From Lysobacter antibioticus (GTDB lineage: Bacteria; Pseudomonadota; Gammaproteobacteria; Xanthomonadales; Xanthomonadaceae): a stretch of 64,000 nt of DNA. The stretch covers positions 3,899,761-3,963,760 of the forward strand of contig NZ_CP013141.1 in NCBI RefSeq assembly GCF_001442535.1. Reading direction: 5' to 3'. The position numbers were made by a program, and so were the translations under genes. Below, in pieces: positions 1 to 13,812 of the stretch; positions within the stretch are counted from its first letter, which is position 1, and each line of letters begins with the position of its first letter. Under the pieces are notes generated by a model. The model saw nothing but the letters and a program-made list of their open reading frames with translations. It was not told where the DNA came from and made no database searches.

Positions 1-76
1 CGAGCGACAACACGGCAACGGCGAGCGCCAATGCGGACAACGAAGGCAGGGTGGACTTGCGATGACTCGGGATCAT
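1..76 (-). CDS. N-terminus of an exported protein (cut by window edge)
   Basis: An ATG at 74-76 on the minus strand opens a frame that runs off the left edge. Its first 24 codons read as a short basic start followed by a Leu/Ala/Val-rich stretch, which looks like a signal peptide. The start overlaps the stop of the upstream YihY gene as ATGA, so the two are probably co-transcribed. Too little is visible to name the product. Confidence 0.5.
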   Translation of the reverse strand, partial: MIPSHRKSTLPSLSALALAVAVLSL

Positions 77-1344
77 GTTCCTTCCTCTTCAGCGTGAATG
101 CTGGACACGCGTCGTTTCATGAGCGCGCGCAGGGGCACACGCAGTTCGTCCATCGCCGCGACCGCGGACTGGCCCAGCGAGTCGTCGCGGCAGGGCAGCA
201 TCGCCTCGGCGATCGGAATGCGCAGGTTGCAGGCTTCGTACAACTCGCCGAGCGAAAGCTCGTCGAGATCGCGCGCGAGCAGCCACTCGCCGTTCTCGGC
301 GCGACGCACCACGCTGATCTCGCCGAGTTGCTCGAGCATCTGCTGGACCAGCGAATCGGTCAGCATCGGCTCGAGTTGCTGGATATCGTCGATGTGCAGG
401 CCGCGGCCGCGCTTGCGCGCCTCGTTGAAGCGCGCAAGCAGGCGCAGCAGGCCGTACATTTCGAAACCGAGCGGCAGGCGCATCGACGCGGGCTGGTAGC
501 GGAAGGCCGAGATCGACGAGGCCAGCGACGCGCCGAGCAGCACCGCGATCCAGCTCAGATAGATCCACAGCAGGAAGATCGGCACGAACGCCAGGGTGCC
601 GTAGATCTTCGAGTACGAGCCGAAACTGCCCAGGTACAGGCCGATGCCGCTCTTGATCGTCTCGAACAGCAGCATCGCCAGGAAAGCGCCGGCAACCGCG
701 TGCCGCCACTTGATCGTGCGATGCGGCACGACCCGGTAGATCGCGGCGAAGGCCAGCCATTCCAACAACATCGGCGCGACCCGCAGCAACAGGCTTTCGA
801 GCCAGCGCCCGGGCTGGGTCGAAAACACGTCCATGGCGAAGAAGCGCGCCGAGATCGCCAGGCTCGCCGCGGCGATCAGGGCGCCGAGCGTGAGCACGGT
901 CCAATAGACCAGGAAGCGGCCGAGGCGCGGGCGCGGCGAATGGATGCGCCAGATCCGGTTGAACGCCGACTCCACGCCGTTGAGGGTGATCAACAGCGAG
1001 ACCACCAAGGCGATCACGCCCGCCGTCGTCAGCTGGCCGGCGTTGGCCGAAAACTGCTTGAGGTAGCTCTCCACCGAGCGCGCCGCCGAGGGCACGAAGT
1101 TGGAGAAGATGTAGTCGCTGAGGCGGTCGCTCCATTCACCGAACATCGGGAACGCCGACAGCACGCCGAACACGACCATCGACAGCGGCACCAGCGCGAA
1201 CACGGTGGTGTAGGACAAGGCGCCGGCGGCCTGGAACAGGTTGTCGTCGAGAAAGCGGCGGGCCAGGAAGCGGAAGAACGTCCCGGCGCGAGCGCGATCG
1301 CGCACCCGGTCGCTCCAGCGATAGATCGAGTCCAAAGGTTCCAT
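73..1344 (-). CDS. YihY/BrkB-family inner membrane protein
   Basis: A 423-residue membrane protein of the YihY (old name ribonuclease BN-like) family. Several long hydrophobic segments follow a short cytoplasmic N-terminus, and the family-typical region with LNGVESAFNRIWR lies near residue 130. The last 130 residues are a soluble tail. I place the start at the ATG at 1344 (MEPLDSIYRW), since the upstream in-frame extension is Pro/Arg-rich and not membrane-like. Its role is uncertain; family members are polytopic envelope proteins and the old RNase BN assignment is considered wrong. The next gene downstream overlaps it by ATGA. wrbA lies divergently upstream. Confidence 0.88.
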   Translation of the reverse strand: MEPLDSIYRWSDRVRDRARAGTFFRFLARRFLDDNLFQAAGALSYTTVFALVPLSMVVFGVLSAFPMFGEWSDRLSDYIFSNFVPSAARSVESYLKQFSANAGQLTTAGVIALVVSLLITLNGVESAFNRIWRIHSPRPRLGRFLVYWTVLTLGALIAAASLAISARFFAMDVFSTQPGRWLESLLLRVAPMLLEWLAFAAIYRVVPHRTIKWRHAVAGAFLAMLLFETIKSGIGLYLGSFGSYSKIYGTLAFVPIFLLWIYLSWIAVLLGASLASSISAFRYQPASMRLPLGFEMYGLLRLLARFNEARKRGRGLHIDDIQQLEPMLTDSLVQQMLEQLGEISVVRRAENGEWLLARDLDELSLGELYEACNLRIPIAEAMLPCRDDSLGQSAVAAMDELRVPLRALMKRRVSSIHAEEEGT

Positions 1345-1480
1345 CCGGCGCAGGGTAACCGATGGCGCGTCACGGGGGCATGCGCTGGGGGTTCGTATCG
1401 ACACCCCAACCGCCCTCGTCCCCAAAAACCCCAATCGCCCTGCCCCCATCCTCTATCCTTGCCGCCTACAGGAGAGATCG

Positions 1481-2074
1481 ATGACCGAAGTTCTGGTGCT
1501 CTATTACAGCCGCGGCGGATCGGTGGCGCGGCTGGCGCGGCAGATCGCGCGCGGGATCGGCGAAGTCGACGGCATCGCCGCGCGGGTGCGCAGCGTGCCG
1601 CCGGTGGCGGCGATCACCCAGACCGCGGCGCCGCCGGTGCCCGAGGACGGCGCGCCCTACGTCGAAGCCCGCGACCTGGCCGAATGCGCCGGGCTGGTGC
1701 TCGGCAGCCCGACCCGGTTCGGCAACATGGCCGCACCGGTCAAGCACTGGCTCGACGGGCTCGGCGCCGAATGGGCCAGCGGCGCCCTGGTCGGCAAGCC
1801 GGCCGGCGTGTTCACCTCGACCGCGAGCCAGCACGGCGGCCAGGAATCGACCCTGCTGACGATGATGGTGCCGTTGCTCCACCACGGCTGCGTGATCGTC
1901 GGCATTCCCTATACCGAACCCTTGCTCAGCACCACGCGCGGCGGCGGCAGCCCCTACGGCGCCAGCCATGTCGCCGGGCCCCAGGACGACCCGCAGCTCA
2001 GCGACGACGAAGCCGTGCTGGCGCGCGCCCTCGGCCGCCGTGTCGCCGAACTGGTCGCCAAGGTGAGCCGATGA
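1481..2074 (+). CDS. wrbA: NAD(P)H:quinone oxidoreductase, WrbA type
   Basis: A 197-residue flavodoxin-fold quinone reductase of the WrbA (type IV) family. The N-terminal FMN phosphate loop is VLYYSRGGSVARLA, and GSPTRFGNMAAPVKHWLDG and FTSTASQHGGQE are the usual WrbA flavin-contacting segments. It carries out two-electron reduction of quinones with NAD(P)H in the cytoplasm and protects against redox cycling. An AGGAGA ribosome-binding site precedes the ATG. Its stop overlaps the start of the following membrane-protein gene as ATGA, so the two form a translationally coupled pair. Confidence 0.95.
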   Translation: MTEVLVLYYSRGGSVARLARQIARGIGEVDGIAARVRSVPPVAAITQTAAPPVPEDGAPYVEARDLAECAGLVLGSPTRFGNMAAPVKHWLDGLGAEWASGALVGKPAGVFTSTASQHGGQESTLLTMMVPLLHHGCVIVGIPYTEPLLSTTRGGGSPYGASHVAGPQDDPQLSDDEAVLARALGRRVAELVAKVSR

Positions 2075-2421
2075 GCGCCGCCGCGCCGCGCCCCCGCTCC
2101 AACCTCGTCCTGCTGCTGGCCCTGCTGGGCCTGAGTGCGCTGTATGCGGCGTGGATGCTGTCGCAGCGCCATCTGGCCGCGACCCTGGTCGTGTTCGTGC
2201 TGCCGCCGCTGCTGCTCGCGATCGGCGTGTGGCGCCAAAACCGCCATGCCGCCTACTGGGCCGGGGTGTTGGCGCTGGGCTGGTTCAGCCACGGGGTGAT
2301 GGTGGCCTGGTCGCGGCCGCCGGAACGCCTGCAGGGCTGGATCGAACTGGCCCTGGCCGTGACCGTCGTGTTCGCCGCCAACCTGCCCGGCATCCAGGCC
2401 CGCTTCGGCAGGAAATCCTGA
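2071..2421 (+). CDS. DUF2069 small membrane protein
   Basis: A 116-residue protein with about four hydrophobic helices and a short basic C-terminus. Size, topology and position directly after wrbA match the DUF2069 family, often found next to wrbA in Xanthomonadaceae. The function is unknown. The start is fixed by the ATGA overlap with wrbA at 2071-2074. Confidence 0.85.
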   Translation: MSAAAPRPRSNLVLLLALLGLSALYAAWMLSQRHLAATLVVFVLPPLLLAIGVWRQNRHAAYWAGVLALGWFSHGVMVAWSRPPERLQGWIELALAVTVVFAANLPGIQARFGRKS

Positions 2422-2561
2422 TCCGGCCCTGCGGGCATCCCGAGCCCGCGGCGCGAAAACCACGCGGCACGACGATGCCGGTATCGGCAGCGAACGATCC
2501 GGCCGGGCCCTGGCCATGGGCCTATAATCTCCGCTTCCCCGACCTCGCGACCTTACCCACG

Positions 2562-3047
2562 ATGGACCAGCTCTGCATCGTCACCACCGGCGGCACGATC
2601 GACAAGATCTACTTCGACGACAAGTCGGACTACCAGATCGGCGAACCGCAGATCGGCCGCATCCTCGACGAGCTCGGCGTGGCCTTCCGCTACAGCGTGA
2701 TCCCGATCATCCGCAAGGACTCGCTGCACATCAACGCCGGCGACCGCGAGCTGATCCGCGCCGCGATCGCCGCGCAGGACGCGCAGCACGTGCTGGTCAC
2801 CCACGGCACCGACAGCATGGTCGAGACGGCCAAGGTGCTGGCGACCATTCCGAACAAGACCATCGTCATGACCGGCGCGCTGAATCCGGCGCGTTTCCGC
2901 GGCTCCGATGCCGAGTTCAACATCGGCACCGCGGTCGGCGCGGTGCAGTCGCTGCCGCCGGGCGTCTACATCGCCATGAACGGCCGCATCTGGGACCCGA
3001 GCAAGGTCCGCAAGAACGTCGACGCGAACCGCTTCGAAGCGATCTGA
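2562..3047 (+). CDS. Single-domain asparaginase-like protein
   Basis: A 161-residue protein with the N-terminal domain of L-asparaginases. It has the nucleophile loop TTGGTIDKIYF at the N-terminus and the second catalytic motif LVTHGTDSMVETA near residue 80. Classical asparaginases are about 330 residues and have a second, C-terminal domain, which is absent. The frame ends cleanly after a Lys/Arg-rich tail, so this is a short family rather than an obvious truncation. Whether it hydrolyses asparagine is unproven. A perfect TATAAT lies at 2523-2528, 34 bp before the ATG, but no good -35 box is visible. Confidence 0.85.
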   Translation: MDQLCIVTTGGTIDKIYFDDKSDYQIGEPQIGRILDELGVAFRYSVIPIIRKDSLHINAGDRELIRAAIAAQDAQHVLVTHGTDSMVETAKVLATIPNKTIVMTGALNPARFRGSDAEFNIGTAVGAVQSLPPGVYIAMNGRIWDPSKVRKNVDANRFEAI

Positions 3048-3153
3048 GCGGCGCATCGCGCCGCAGTTCGCGCAAGCCTCGCTTTGCTGCACTGCGATGC
3101 TTCCGGATCGATGTATTAGGATCTGGGGCTGTCCGATAGCAATGGTGATCGCG

Positions 3154-3804
3154 ATGCGCGTACTCGTCCTGGCCTTGGCGGTGTTGGCACTGTCGGCTTG
3201 TCAGAAACCCGCCGACAGTGCGGATTCCACCCGGACGGCCAAGAACGACACCGGCCAGGCCCCCTCCGCATCGCCTGCGGCGTCGGCCAATCCTCTATTG
3301 CCGCCGGAACGGGTGCTGCGCAGCGACGCGATCGGCTACGACGGCTTCAACGGCAGCGACCAGGCCGGCAGCGTCACCGCGAAGTTCGGCGCCGACAGCG
3401 CGAGCGTCCGCCAGGCCTGGGGCGGCGAGATGAAGGACAACCGCGATCAGCGCCCGGACGCGGCCTGCCACCTGCTCTATCCGGTGCGCGGCGCAGTCAC
3501 CCACCAGTACGCCTTCCTCATGGCCGGCGACAAGCTCGCCGGCATCGACGTCTACGACGCCAAGGCCATCGCCCCGGGCGGCGGCCGCATCGGCATGAGC
3601 ATCGCCGAAATCAACCAGACCTACGCCGGCCAGACCAAGCAGGTCGCCAATCCGACCTTCGAAGGCTCCGCCTTCATCGAAGTCGCCGCGCCGCAGGCCA
3701 AGCACAGCCAGTTGACCTTCGAGACCGACGCACTCGGCACGGTCACCCATTGGCGCATCAGCGAACGCGGCGCGCTCGAGGCCAGCGAGAGCTGCACGCG
3801 CTGA
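3154..3804 (+). CDS. Putative lipoprotein of unknown function
   Basis: A 216-residue protein that starts with a signal peptide ending in a lipobox (LALSAC, Cys16), so it is probably lipid-anchored in the envelope. A Ser/Ala/Pro-rich linker to about residue 50 leads to a compact domain with few hydrophobic stretches. I do not recognise the family. I chose the ATG at 3154 because the lipobox then lies at the expected distance; an upstream in-frame start would bury it. The gene is monocistronic, between the asparaginase-like gene and the protease island. Confidence 0.75.
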   Translation: MRVLVLALAVLALSACQKPADSADSTRTAKNDTGQAPSASPAASANPLLPPERVLRSDAIGYDGFNGSDQAGSVTAKFGADSASVRQAWGGEMKDNRDQRPDAACHLLYPVRGAVTHQYAFLMAGDKLAGIDVYDAKAIAPGGGRIGMSIAEINQTYAGQTKQVANPTFEGSAFIEVAAPQAKHSQLTFETDALGTVTHWRISERGALEASESCTR

Positions 3805-4100
3805 GGCGCGGTTCGACCGCGACTCGCCAGGATAAGGCAGTAGCCAGCCTCGACTGCCGCGGTTCAAAGGGAAGTGGAAAGCCGCCCTGGAAGCGCCTTG
3901 ACGGACAGCGTTACAGCCGAAATAACCGAAAGAACACCGACTTGCTCCACCAGGGGCGTAGGGGATCGTCGGCTCGAGCGGCCACGGTGCGGGCCTCGAT
4001 CCTAACCGGAGACCAGCCGAGCCGGTATCGGGCGGCATGCGTCATCGGCGCGACCGTACGTTCGGCCTAGCGCGTACCGGCGTTCGCATGGCGAGCATTC
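3805..4100. other. Intergenic stretch without a supported gene
   Basis: About 300 bp between the lipoprotein gene and the terminator of the convergent M28 peptidase gene. The open frames crossing it lack initiation signals and have shadow-like Arg/Ala composition. No RNA gene or repeat was seen. Confidence 0.6.
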
Positions 4101-4127
4101 AAAAAAAACTGGCTCCATCGCGGAGCC
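4101..4127 (-). terminator. Rho-independent terminator of the M28 peptidase gene
   Basis: On the minus strand a GGCTCC/GGAGCC stem with a 5-nt loop (4111-4127) is followed by eight U residues (complement of 4101-4108). It lies 30 bp past the stop codon of the gene ending at 4158. Confidence 0.85.
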
Positions 4128-4157
4128 CGTTTCGGTTCGATCAGCTACCGGCCCGCA

Positions 4158-5798
4158 TCAGAAGGTGATGCTCCAGGTGTCGATGCGGCCGGTGTCCGCA
4201 TTGGCGTTGTCGTTGACGCGCAGCTTCCAGGTGCCGTTGAGCGGTTCGCTGGACAGGTTGAAGTTGAAGGTGCCGCTCAGATTGTCGGCGCTGCCGCCGG
4301 CGCGGTTGCTGATGTTGTAGAGCGAGCCGTCCGGCGCGACCAGGTCGACCTTCATGTCGCCGCGATAGGTGTGGATGATGTTGACCGACACCGAGGCGCT
4401 GGTCGGCGCGTTGCCGGTGCGGCCGGACACGGTGATCGGGCTGTCGACGGTGGCGTTGTCGTTGATCGCGTAGTCGGTACCGTTGGTATAGGTCTGGGTG
4501 CCCGGACCCGGGCCGGTGCCGGCGGTCTTGCCGAGTTCGCCGAGGAAGGCCAGGCCGAGCTTGGCGAAGGGCACGCTGTTGGCGGCCGAGCTGCCCATGT
4601 TGGCCAGGGTGTCGTTGGGCGTGTGGATGGACCCGAAGTAACCGCCGCTGGAGTTACCGCCCTCGAAGTAGATCGCCGCGGGGAAGCCGGCCGAGGTCCA
4701 CGAGGCATGGTCGGAGCAACCGTAGCCGCAGGTGTAGCTGCCGACGGTGCCGCCGAGGTAGGTGGTGTACAGATCGCGCAGGAACTGCTGCAGGCTGGAG
4801 TTCGAATAGTCGCTGACCAGACGCACCGCCGGCGCACCGCTGGTGCGGTAGTTGGTCATGTCCAACTGCAACACGCCGACCACGTTGACGCCGCGGTTCT
4901 TGAAATCGGTGGCGATCGCCTTGGAGCCGCGCAGGCCGACTTCCTCGGCGGCATAGCCCATGAACTTGATCGTGCGCTTGGGCTTGTAGCCGCTCGCCAT
5001 CGCCACGCGCAGCACTTCGGTCAGGGTGGCGATGCCCGAGGCGTCGTCGTCCGCGCCCGGTGCGTTCATCGAGTCGCCGCTGCCGCTGCTGGAGATCGAA
5101 TCCAGGTGCGCGCCCAGCACCACTACTTCGTTCGGCAACTCGCTGCCCTGGATGGTCAGGATCGCCGAGGGCTGGGTCGAACAGGTGGTGCAACCGGTGT
5201 AGAGCTCGGCGGTGACGTCGCTGCGGCCGTTGGCCAGGCCGGCCCAGGTGTCCTTGATCCAGGTCGCCGAGGTGCGACCGTGGGTCGAGGCGTAATAGCG
5301 GTTCGGATACTGGGTCGACAGGTGAGTGATGGTGCCGCGGATGTTGGCTTCGGCAACCTGGCTCAGCCACGGCGTGACCGTGGCCTGGTTGTCGATGGTG
5401 TAGGTCGCGAACTTGGTGTTCATCGCTTCGACGCTGCGCTCGCTGCGTACGAAGGCTTCGGCTTCTTCGCGCGTGTCGAAGGCGACGAAGCCGCCGCAGC
5501 GCTTTTCCTTCTCGTGGACATGACGGGTCACATCGGCGAGCTGATGGGTCTTCAGTTCGGCCACCACCAGCTTGGCTCCGGCCGGGTTGCTGACGCCGGT
5601 GGCGTTGCGCGCGAGCGATTGCACGCCGGCATCGAAGGTCTCGCGCGAAGTGACGATGAACACCGGCTGGAACGGATCGTCGGTGGCATCGGCCGGACGT
5701 GCGTGATCGTGGCTGTGCGTCTGCGCCATCGCCGGTGCGATGACGGCGGACAATGCGAGGGCGAGCAAAGCGGGCAACGGGGCAAAGTGCTTGTTCAC
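4158..5798 (-). CDS. Secreted M28 aminopeptidase with C-terminal P domain
   Basis: A 546-residue exported zinc peptidase. A signal peptide (about 1-24, ending APAMA) and an N-terminal pro-region precede the M28 catalytic domain. The di-zinc motifs are in order: GAHLDS near 228, ADDDASG near 250, AAEEVGL near 283, LQLDMTN near 311 and DHASW near 363. This matches secreted leucyl aminopeptidases of the Vibrio/Aeromonas type. Residues 438-546 are a P/Homo B domain ending GRIDTWSITF; such domains are often trimmed during maturation. There is no PKD domain. The start is a GTG at 5798 with AGGAGCG eight bases before it. It is the last gene of the minus-strand protease island and has its own promoter module and terminator. 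Confidence 0.92.
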   Translation of the reverse strand: MNKHFAPLPALLALALSAVIAPAMAQTHSHDHARPADATDDPFQPVFIVTSRETFDAGVQSLARNATGVSNPAGAKLVVAELKTHQLADVTRHVHEKEKRCGGFVAFDTREEAEAFVRSERSVEAMNTKFATYTIDNQATVTPWLSQVAEANIRGTITHLSTQYPNRYYASTHGRTSATWIKDTWAGLANGRSDVTAELYTGCTTCSTQPSAILTIQGSELPNEVVVLGAHLDSISSSGSGDSMNAPGADDDASGIATLTEVLRVAMASGYKPKRTIKFMGYAAEEVGLRGSKAIATDFKNRGVNVVGVLQLDMTNYRTSGAPAVRLVSDYSNSSLQQFLRDLYTTYLGGTVGSYTCGYGCSDHASWTSAGFPAAIYFEGGNSSGGYFGSIHTPNDTLANMGSSAANSVPFAKLGLAFLGELGKTAGTGPGPGTQTYTNGTDYAINDNATVDSPITVSGRTGNAPTSASVSVNIIHTYRGDMKVDLVAPDGSLYNISNRAGGSADNLSGTFNFNLSSEPLNGTWKLRVNDNANADTGRIDTWSITF

Positions 5799-5967
5799 GG
5801 AAGACGCTCCTGTTCGGCGTCGCCCGGCCGGATGCGGGCGGCATCGGCGCAGGGACGCGATGGACTGGGATGACGGCCGCAGAGTGCGGTTCGTCGCGAG
5901 AGTTTGCTGCGCGTGAAAGCGGCGCCGAACGGTGCGGGGGGAAACGTTCCGATACGCCCGGGACTCG

Positions 5968-6047
5968 ACCCTAAGCGCGATCCGATATGACGAACAAGCG
6001 ACAACCTGTTCGAGCGCACATTCGCGTTCGTGACCTCGGTCATGCAT
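5968..6047 (-). promoter_or_regulatory. Protease-type promoter with Clp-like site (M28 gene)
   Basis: On the minus strand TTGTTC (5992-5997), an 18-bp spacer and TAGGGT (5968-5973) form a sigma70-like promoter 170 bp before the GTG. Upstream lies GTGA-N6-TCATGCAT (plus-strand reading, 6030-6047), an inverted repeat like the CRP/Clp site TGTGA-N6-TCACA. Its centre is 68.5 bp from the near edge of the -10 box. Five other protease genes share this arrangement within 1 bp. Confidence 0.65.
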
Positions 6048-6218
6048 ACGCGCAGTAACCGCTTACCGCGCACGTCAGGATCGCGAAATCGCTATTAAAA
6101 CCACGGAATTTTCACTGTTTCGGCGATGGAAACATCGTCGAATCGGAGCTCGGCCGCAACGGTCATGCAGTGCAACATGCGGGCGAACGCGGTTCGATGG
6201 CGTGTGCCGCCCCACAAA

Positions 6219-6250
6219 CGCGCATCCCCGACCGGAGCCGGGGATGCGCG
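6219..6250 (-). terminator. Hairpin terminator after the M14 peptidase gene
   Basis: A perfect 12-bp stem (6219-6230 with 6239-6250) with an 8-nt loop lies 29 bp past the stop at 6279. On the minus strand it is followed by TTTGT only, so it is a strong hairpin with a weak U-tract. Confidence 0.6.
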
Positions 6251-6278
6251 CTGCAACTCGCCTACCGTCCGGAAACGA

Positions 6279-8561
6279 TCAGAAGGTGATGCTCCAACTG
6301 TCGATGCGGCCGGTGTCCTGAGTGGCGTTGTCGTTGACGCGCAGCTTCCAGGTGCCGTTGAGCGGCTCGCTCGACAGGTTCTTGACGAAGGTGCCGACGA
6401 CGTTGTCGGCGCTGCCGCCGCTGCGGTTGTGGATGTTGTAGAGGGTGCCGTCCGGCGCCACCAGGTCGACTTTCAGATCGCTCTTGTAGGTGTGCAGGAT
6501 GTTGACCGTCACCGACGCGTCGCTCGGTGCGTTGCCGGTGCGGCCGGAGACCACGATGCTGCTCTCGACCGTCGCGTTGTCGGGGATCTGCACGTCGGTG
6601 CCGTTGCTGTAGGTCTGGGTGCCGCCGCCTCCGCTGACGGTGACCGAGGCGGTCTTGCTATGGCTGGCGTTATCGTCGTCGGTGACCGTCAGGGTGACCG
6701 TATAAGTGCCCGATGCGGCGTAGGTCTTGCTCGGATGGGTCGCGGTCGAGGTGGTGCCGTCGCCGAAGTTCCAGCTGCGCGCGACGATGCTGCCGTCGCT
6801 GTCGCTGGAGCTATCGGTGAAGTTCACGCTTAGGCCGCTGACGCTGGAAGTGAAATTCGCGACCGGCGGGGTATTGATGGGCCCGGTGCCGCCGACGGTG
6901 AAGCGCACCGCGTTCGGCGTGCCCGGCTTGCCGGCGGCATCGGTGCCCTGCACGTACAAGGTGTGCACGCCATTGGCCAGGCCGGTGGTCGGGATGCTCG
7001 CGCTCACGACTTCGCGGCTGCTGTTGTAGCTGCCGTCGCTGGCGTTGAGCGGATACGAAACCGCTCCGGCCGCCCACGGCGGCGCATCGAGATAGGCCCG
7101 GGCCGAGGCGATGTTCTGCACCGGCTCGGTGCCGTTGCTTTGGTTGAACACGCTGTCGTCGACGGTCGCCGTCAACGTCACCGGGGTGCCGGCCGGCACG
7201 CTCGCCGAGGACACGCTGACCGCGGTGGTGTCGGGGCCGGACGGCAGCTTGTACGGTGCCCACAGGCTGCGCGCCGCGTAGCGCAGAGACTTCAGGTTGT
7301 CCGGCAGGGTCGTGCCCTGGAAGGTGCTGCAGCTCTCGAAGAACGACACGCCGAGCTCGATGGTGTACGCCGGCACGCCGAGCAGGCCGTACATGGTGTC
7401 GTCGGTGGTGCCGTCGGTGGCGTAAAGCTCGTCGGATTGCTGCGGGCGGTAGTTGTTGTGGAAGGCCATGCGCCGGCCGAGCGCACGCAGCGCCGCGCTG
7501 TTCGGCGCCGGGTTGCTGGTATCGCCCCACGACCACAGCACCAGTTGGGCGGCGCTGTGGATGTCCATGAAGATGCCCTGGTAATCCTCGGGCGCGGCGG
7601 TGTTGACGTCGTCGGGACGACGATCCGGGAAGATGCCGCCGGTGTACACGCCGCTGCTGTTGCGGGTGCCGGCGACCAGGCGCATCAGGTTCTGCGTCTC
7701 CGGCTCCGACGCCGCGAGCGGGCCGCGATAAGTCTCGGCGCAGGCGTTGCCGCTGGAGCCGCCGGCGGCGCTGTTCCAGTGATACGGGAAGTTGCGGTTG
7801 AGGTCGACGCCGATCGACGAGGCGCTGCAGGCGCCGTTGCTGTTGTTGACGTTCTTGCGCCAGGACGAGCCGGCTTCGGCCTTCTTGCGGCCGTCGGGGT
7901 TGGCCTGCAGCACGAACTGGAAGGCGAAGTTGTCGAGCAACCAGGTCGCCTCGTCGTTCGTGCCGTAGTTGTTGGCCAGCCATTCGGCGAAACGGGTGAC
8001 GGTTTCGGCCGGCGTGTACTCGCGCGCGTGGATCGAACCGAACAGCACCAGGGTCGGCTTGTTCGGCAGCGCGGCGTCGGTCGCCGAATTGGTCAGCTTG
8101 AGCACCTTCATCTCGTAGCCGGTGCCGGCGCTCTGGGTCTTCTGCCAGCTCGGCCCGATGTTGGTCACGCGCGCCAGCTGCGGCTTGCTCGTCGCCAGCT
8201 GGTCCATGGTCGTGTAGGTTTCCTCGACCGTGCGATAGCAGGCGTAGCCGGGAATGCTCTTGATGCCCAGCGCGGAACTCTGCAGCGCGGTCTGCAGCCG
8301 CTGCAGCTTCTCGGTCGCGTCGCGATCGATCTCGTACTTGAAGCCGGCGCGGCTCAACGCGGCCAGATCTTCGGGCATGGCTTCGACGCGGACGGTCTTG
8401 GCGTCGCGGTCGACGATCAGATGCTGGAAGCGCGACGCGATGCGTTGCAGCTGCGCGCTGTTGGTGTATTTGGCGGTGACGAAGACAGGCAGGTCATCGG
8501 CCGCCTTTGCGCCGGCGGACAAGGCCAGCAACAGGGGCAGCGCGGCGTATTGGAAGCGCAT
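6279..8561 (-). CDS. Secreted M14 zinc carboxypeptidase with PKD and P domains
   Basis: A 760-residue exported metallocarboxypeptidase. A signal peptide (about 1-20) and pro-region precede the M14 domain. Zinc ligands are His178 and Glu181 (HAREYTPAE) and His335 (MDIHS), with catalytic Glu402 (YTIELG) and the substrate-binding VDLNRNFPYHW. An Ig-like segment of about 120 residues, a PKD domain ([18 protein letters not shown]) and a C-terminal P domain ending [10 protein letters not shown] follow. The start is the ATG at 8561, seven bases after GGAGAG; an ATG 15 bp upstream fits the ribosome-binding site less well. It probably removes C-terminal residues from peptides released by the neighbouring endoproteases. 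Confidence 0.93.
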   Translation of the reverse strand: MRFQYAALPLLLALSAGAKAADDLPVFVTAKYTNSAQLQRIASRFQHLIVDRDAKTVRVEAMPEDLAALSRAGFKYEIDRDATEKLQRLQTALQSSALGIKSIPGYACYRTVEETYTTMDQLATSKPQLARVTNIGPSWQKTQSAGTGYEMKVLKLTNSATDAALPNKPTLVLFGSIHAREYTPAETVTRFAEWLANNYGTNDEATWLLDNFAFQFVLQANPDGRKKAEAGSSWRKNVNNSNGACSASSIGVDLNRNFPYHWNSAAGGSSGNACAETYRGPLAASEPETQNLMRLVAGTRNSSGVYTGGIFPDRRPDDVNTAAPEDYQGIFMDIHSAAQLVLWSWGDTSNPAPNSAALRALGRRMAFHNNYRPQQSDELYATDGTTDDTMYGLLGVPAYTIELGVSFFESCSTFQGTTLPDNLKSLRYAARSLWAPYKLPSGPDTTAVSVSSASVPAGTPVTLTATVDDSVFNQSNGTEPVQNIASARAYLDAPPWAAGAVSYPLNASDGSYNSSREVVSASIPTTGLANGVHTLYVQGTDAAGKPGTPNAVRFTVGGTGPINTPPVANFTSSVSGLSVNFTDSSSDSDGSIVARSWNFGDGTTSTATHPSKTYAASGTYTVTLTVTDDDNASHSKTASVTVSGGGGTQTYSNGTDVQIPDNATVESSIVVSGRTGNAPSDASVTVNILHTYKSDLKVDLVAPDGTLYNIHNRSGGSADNVVGTFVKNLSSEPLNGTWKLRVNDNATQDTGRIDSWSITF

Positions 8562-8617
8562 TGGGAGACTCTCCATGTACCGGTACGTTGAACAGCGATG
8601 CGGTGGGTGCGGCCACC

Positions 8618-8692
8618 ATGCTGAGTACGCGGCACGAGGGCTGACAAGCGTCGCCCGTCGCGGCCATGCCTCGCTTTCGTGATGCGTACGGC
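8618..8692 (-). promoter_or_regulatory. Protease-type promoter, degenerate Clp-like site (M14 gene)
   Basis: TTGTCA (8642-8647) and CAGCAT (8618-8623) on the minus strand are 18 bp apart and end 57 bp before the ATG. The promoter-proximal GTGA half-site (8679-8682) lies exactly where the shared layout predicts (centre 67.5 bp from the -10 edge). The distal half reads CGGC instead of TCAC, so activator binding may be weak here. Confidence 0.45.
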
Positions 8693-8872
8693 AGAACGGC
8701 GCAGTGATCGGCGACGACGCATGGCGCGTCGTTGGGTCGGTAGGCATGCGGCGGCGTCACGCACTGCGGTGCCGTCGCGGTCGGGCGACGTCTTCGCCCG
8801 AAGCGCCTGCCCGCATGCGGACAGGCGCCAGTCGAAACGCCGCGCGCCGTTACGGCGCGCGGCGTCGGTGGA

Positions 8873-11350
<2,478 letters not shown>

Positions 11351-11535
11351 CTACGGTCTGCCCCATCAAGAACGACCTCATTCGGCAGAGAGGCGCACGT
11401 TCGTGCCGACGAAGCTGCGCTCGGGTCTCTGCAGCTCAGCGCGGTCGCCTTCGCCCGCTCCATCGACATCGTCGCTTCCACGTCCTTATGCCCCACAGGC
11501 AGATTCGCGAACGATTCGAAGTGCCTTCCGCAAAG

Positions 11536-11562
11536 AAAAACCCCGGCCGAAGCCGGGGTTTT
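11536..11562 (-). terminator. Rho-independent terminator after lepB
   Basis: A CCCCGGC/GCCGGGG stem with a CGAA loop (11541-11558) lies 35 bp past the lepB stop. It is flanked by five A and four T, so on the minus strand it ends in a U-tract. It should separate lepB from lepA transcription. Confidence 0.88.
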
Positions 11563-11592
11563 ACTGGGCCATCGCATCGATGCCCCGGTCGA

Positions 11593-13764
<2,172 letters not shown>

Positions 13765-13812
13765 TCATCGTCGAGCGGAAAGCGGACTCCCCTAAGCCCG
13801 CCTGTGTTTCAG

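Noticed and set aside
2500..2528. Full promoter for the asparaginase-like gene
   Set aside because: TATAAT at 2523 is perfect, but no TTGACA-like box lies 16-19 bp upstream; noted only in the gene entry.
3198..4070. Overlapping plus-strand frame across the lipoprotein gene and the following gap
   Set aside because: Arg-rich out-of-frame reading of the lipoprotein gene; the lipobox frame is the real one.
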